Below, piece by piece: positions 40,567 through 42,404 of a DNA stretch of 42,404 nt; the stretch's first letter is position 1; every line of letters starts with the position of its first letter. The notes below the pieces were generated by a model, which made no database searches, was not told the DNA's origin, and was given only the letters and a program-made list of their open reading frames with translations. Source of the stretch: Candidatus Bipolaricaulota bacterium (GTDB taxonomy: Bacteria > Bipolaricaulota > Bipolaricaulia > UBA7950 > UBA9294); assembly GCA_030612175.1 (NCBI GenBank), contig JAUWOJ010000002.1:1-42404 (forward strand), read 5' to 3'. A program made the translations under genes and the position numbers.

Positions 40567-41874
40567 CTATTCTTCAGAGCTTGTGGAGGGAATATGCCGC
40601 ACCTTCCGCTCTATAGGCAAGGGTTCGGGGAGGTCTTTTGTTTCCGCATTCAGTTCCTTGAAGCGTCTTGCGGCAGGGAGTAGTCGCTGCTGCAGTGATC
40701 CTACGGCGGCATCATAAGCATTGATTGTTTGTCCCAAGCACTTGCCCGTGTTCTGCAGGTGGTGGACGAAAGTGACTATGCGTTCGTATAATTCCTGCCC
40801 TTGCTTGGCAATCTGCTGAGCATTATCAGCGATCTCATGCTGTTGCCATCCATACGCCACTGCTCGAAGAAGGCCGAGCAGGCTTAGTGGTGTTGCAATT
40901 AGTATGTGTTTGCGAATAGCAGATTCCAGAAGTTCGCCATCCAGCTCAAAGGCGGCTGCAAGGCAGGGTTCACTTGGCACAAACATGATGAGAATCTCTG
41001 GCGCTTGCTCAAACTGGGCCCAATACTGCTTACGCCCAAGTTCCTGCACCCGCTGTCGGATCGCTTGAACGTGGGCTCTTAGCTTCATCTTACGTTCTTC
41101 CTCGGTCTTAGCCTTTACGGCGTCGAAATAGGCCTGCATTGGTGTCTTAGCGTCGATTGGCAGGATTCCTTCATTAGGAAGGTACACGATCATGTCTGGT
41201 CTACCCTTATCAGTTGTAACTTGCTCGGCGAAGTCCACATTTGCCGTCATACCAGCAAGCTCTACTACGCGTCGCAGCTGGAACTCCCCCCACCGCCCTC
41301 GCACAGTAGATGATCGAAGGGCTTGCGCAAGGGTAACGGTTGTGTCCCTGAGCTGCGTATGAGCCTGGGAAAGGGAAGCAAGATGTTGCTCTAGACTTCT
41401 ATACGCTCCCTCGCGCTTTTCCTCTAGTGTCCGTAGCTGCATGTCCATGGTTGCCAGCGTCTTTTCGAGCGGCTGAACAAGGTTTCTTACTTCTTCCTTT
41501 TGCACTCCCCAATCACCCTTTATCCCAGTAAGAAGAGTGTTGAGCTGCTCGTGGCTGCGTTTCAAGAATGCATCAGCGTTCGATCGTAGTACCTTACTGG
41601 CCAAGGCCTCGAATGCTTCTCGCAGCCGTTCTTGCGCCTCTTCTACCCATCGCGCCTTTTCTGAATCAACTTCGTGTTCCTTCTGTAATTGAGCCTGTTG
41701 GATCTTGAGTGTTATGTTTTCCTCACGCAGCCGTTCATCTTCCGCAACTCTATCTTCGGCAACAGCAAGGCGCTCGCTTAGTCGGGTCCTCTTACTGGCG
41801 TTATACATGTATGAAGCAAGGAAACCAATCCCTATTCCTACAAACAGCGCTAAGAAGTGTAGAGCTAGGTCCAT
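40567..41874 (-). CDS. rmuC: DNA recombination protein RmuC homologue
   Basis: The 435-residue protein has one N-terminal membrane anchor (LALHFLALFVGIGIGFLASY), a long coiled coil (about residues 30-185), and the RmuC nuclease-like domain. Within it are STVRGRWGEFQLRRVVELAG, MTANVDFAEQ, GRPDMIVYLPNEGILPIDAK, ILIMFVPSEPCLAAAFELDG and LIATPLSLLGLLRAVAYGWQ. In E. coli RmuC limits recombination at inverted repeats; its biochemistry is not settled, though the core resembles restriction-type nucleases (here IDAK). The ATG follows GAGGT. It precedes the subtilase by 111 nt, in which a TATAAT (plus-strand 40480-40485) lies, so the protease cluster may have its own promoter. Confidence 0.93.
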   Translation of the reverse strand: MDLALHFLALFVGIGIGFLASYMYNASKRTRLSERLAVAEDRVAEDERLREENITLKIQQAQLQKEHEVDSEKARWVEEAQERLREAFEALASKVLRSNADAFLKRSHEQLNTLLTGIKGDWGVQKEEVRNLVQPLEKTLATMDMQLRTLEEKREGAYRSLEQHLASLSQAHTQLRDTTVTLAQALRSSTVRGRWGEFQLRRVVELAGMTANVDFAEQVTTDKGRPDMIVYLPNEGILPIDAKTPMQAYFDAVKAKTEEERKMKLRAHVQAIRQRVQELGRKQYWAQFEQAPEILIMFVPSEPCLAAAFELDGELLESAIRKHILIATPLSLLGLLRAVAYGWQQHEIADNAQQIAKQGQELYERIVTFVHHLQNTGKCLGQTINAYDAAVGSLQQRLLPAARRFKELNAETKDLPEPLPIERKVRHIPSTSSEE

Positions 41875-41991
41875 TAGAATCTACCTCGCAGTACTCTGAT
41901 CTGCCCTTGTCGACCAGGCATGTTCTCCATAATTAAGCTGTTCACTGGGGCACTATGGCCTGACATCTCTGATAAGCAAGATTCCAAGCTT

Positions 41992-42021
41992 ATACTATTA
42001 CAATAGGCGACCTGTTCTCAA
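41992..42021 (-). promoter_or_regulatory. Possible promoter for rmuC
   Basis: On the minus strand, TTGAGA (42021-42016), an 18-nt spacer and TAGTAT (41997-41992) lie in the divergent gap between rmuC and ligA. The match is imperfect. For ligA on the other strand, a TTGACA at 42071-42076 has no -10 at proper spacing. Confidence 0.3.
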
Positions 42022-42108
42022 CTAAGCAAATGTGCCTCTCTGCTATTTAAGCTACTGCGCTCGTTTTCGCTTGACAATCGTCTGTTTACACGCCACCCTC
42101 TATGCAAG

Positions 42109-42404
42109 ATGAGGAGTCAGATAGAAAGAGAGATTGAAGAGCTACGCGAGCGGATTCGGCACCATAACTACACTTATCATGTCCTTGATCGGCCGGAGAT
42201 AAGCGATGCCGAATACGATTCTCTGTTCCGGCAGCTACAAAGCCTAGAGAGCTTACATCCCCAACTTGTTACCACAGATTCTCCTACTCAACGCGTTGGC
42301 GCTTCGCCCGCTGAAGGGTTTCGTACAATAGTGCATGCTATCCCCATGCTTAGTCTAGACAACGCCTTTACGCTGGGCGACATCAACGCATTTGACAAAC
42401 GAGT
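42109..42404 (+). CDS. ligA: NAD-dependent DNA ligase, N-terminal fragment (3' end outside window)
   Basis: The first 98 residues of the ligase are visible. They begin RSQIEREIEELRERIRHHNY, then TYHVLDRPEISDAEYDSLFR (the YxxxDxPxIsDaEYDxL signature of the NAD-binding Ia domain), followed by TDSPTQRVGASPAEGFRTIV and HAIPMLSLDNAF. The adenylation lysine lies beyond the window end. The ATG at 42109 is the only plausible start in the frame; the site upstream (GCAAG) is weak. Confidence 0.93.
   Translation, partial: MRSQIEREIEELRERIRHHNYTYHVLDRPEISDAEYDSLFRQLQSLESLHPQLVTTDSPTQRVGASPAEGFRTIVHAIPMLSLDNAFTLGDINAFDKR

Noticed and set aside
42071..42106. TTGACA upstream of ligA as a promoter
   Set aside because: No -10-like box occurs at 15-19 nt; the nearest TATGCA is 24 nt away and overlaps the start region.

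Overview
The window is a gene-dense bacterial chromosome segment of roughly balanced base composition. It is mostly core information-processing genes, with several islands of envelope and surface genes. Both ends cut genes: the 3' end of ileS on the left and the 5' end of ligA on the right. The organism looks like a Gram-negative-type (diderm) member of a deep, little-cultivated lineage. Two proteins end in the aromatic residue typical of outer-membrane barrels, a PorV-like protein is present, and there is a tungsten/molybdenum aldehyde ferredoxin oxidoreductase. Paired secreted PKD proteins carry a repeated C-terminal motif. This mix reminds me of Candidatus Bipolaricaulota (Acetothermia/OP1), but that is memory-based inference and no rRNA is present to test it.

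Layout. (1) Positions 1-6119, plus strand: ileS end, purA, rplM, an exported protein and two secreted PKD proteins that are paralogous to each other. (2) Positions 6126-13246, minus strand: a YhaM-type HD exoribonuclease and aspS, then a tightly overlapped string of a DUF4129-like membrane protein, a small membrane protein, a MoxR ATPase, a DUF58 protein and another membrane protein. (3) Positions 13491-22238, plus strand: an M42 aminopeptidase translationally coupled to an 8-oxoguanine-deaminase-like amidohydrolase behind a promoter that overlaps a perfect 24-bp palindrome; an aldehyde ferredoxin oxidoreductase behind a 355-nt leader with several stems; a composite short-repeat region; gyrB; murE. 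(4) Positions 22444-41874, minus strand, in transcription order: rmuC; a subtilase, PorV-like and giant outer-membrane-protein cluster; metG; rplU-prp(like)-rpmA-obg-nadD-infC-rpmI-rplT-glyQ-glyS-folB-folK-rng; tRNA-Val(CAC). (5) The ligA start on the plus strand.

The most interesting material is as follows. The three-gene envelope cluster at 33566-40455 combines a serine protease with a type-9-like C-terminal domain, a PorV-like protein and a 1306-residue outer membrane protein. That large protein has a seven-bladed propeller between an N-terminal part with a SprA-like motif and a C-terminal barrel. The Prp homologue in the L21-L27 operon has lost both catalytic residues, and the neighbouring L27 has no extension to cleave. 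RNase G appears to start at AUU and to end just before the usual zinc link. The secreted PKD protein carries two copies of a module with internally duplicated helices that resembles a degenerate dockerin. Several sigma-70-type promoters are visible, two of them perfect TTGACA-N17-TATAAT matches.
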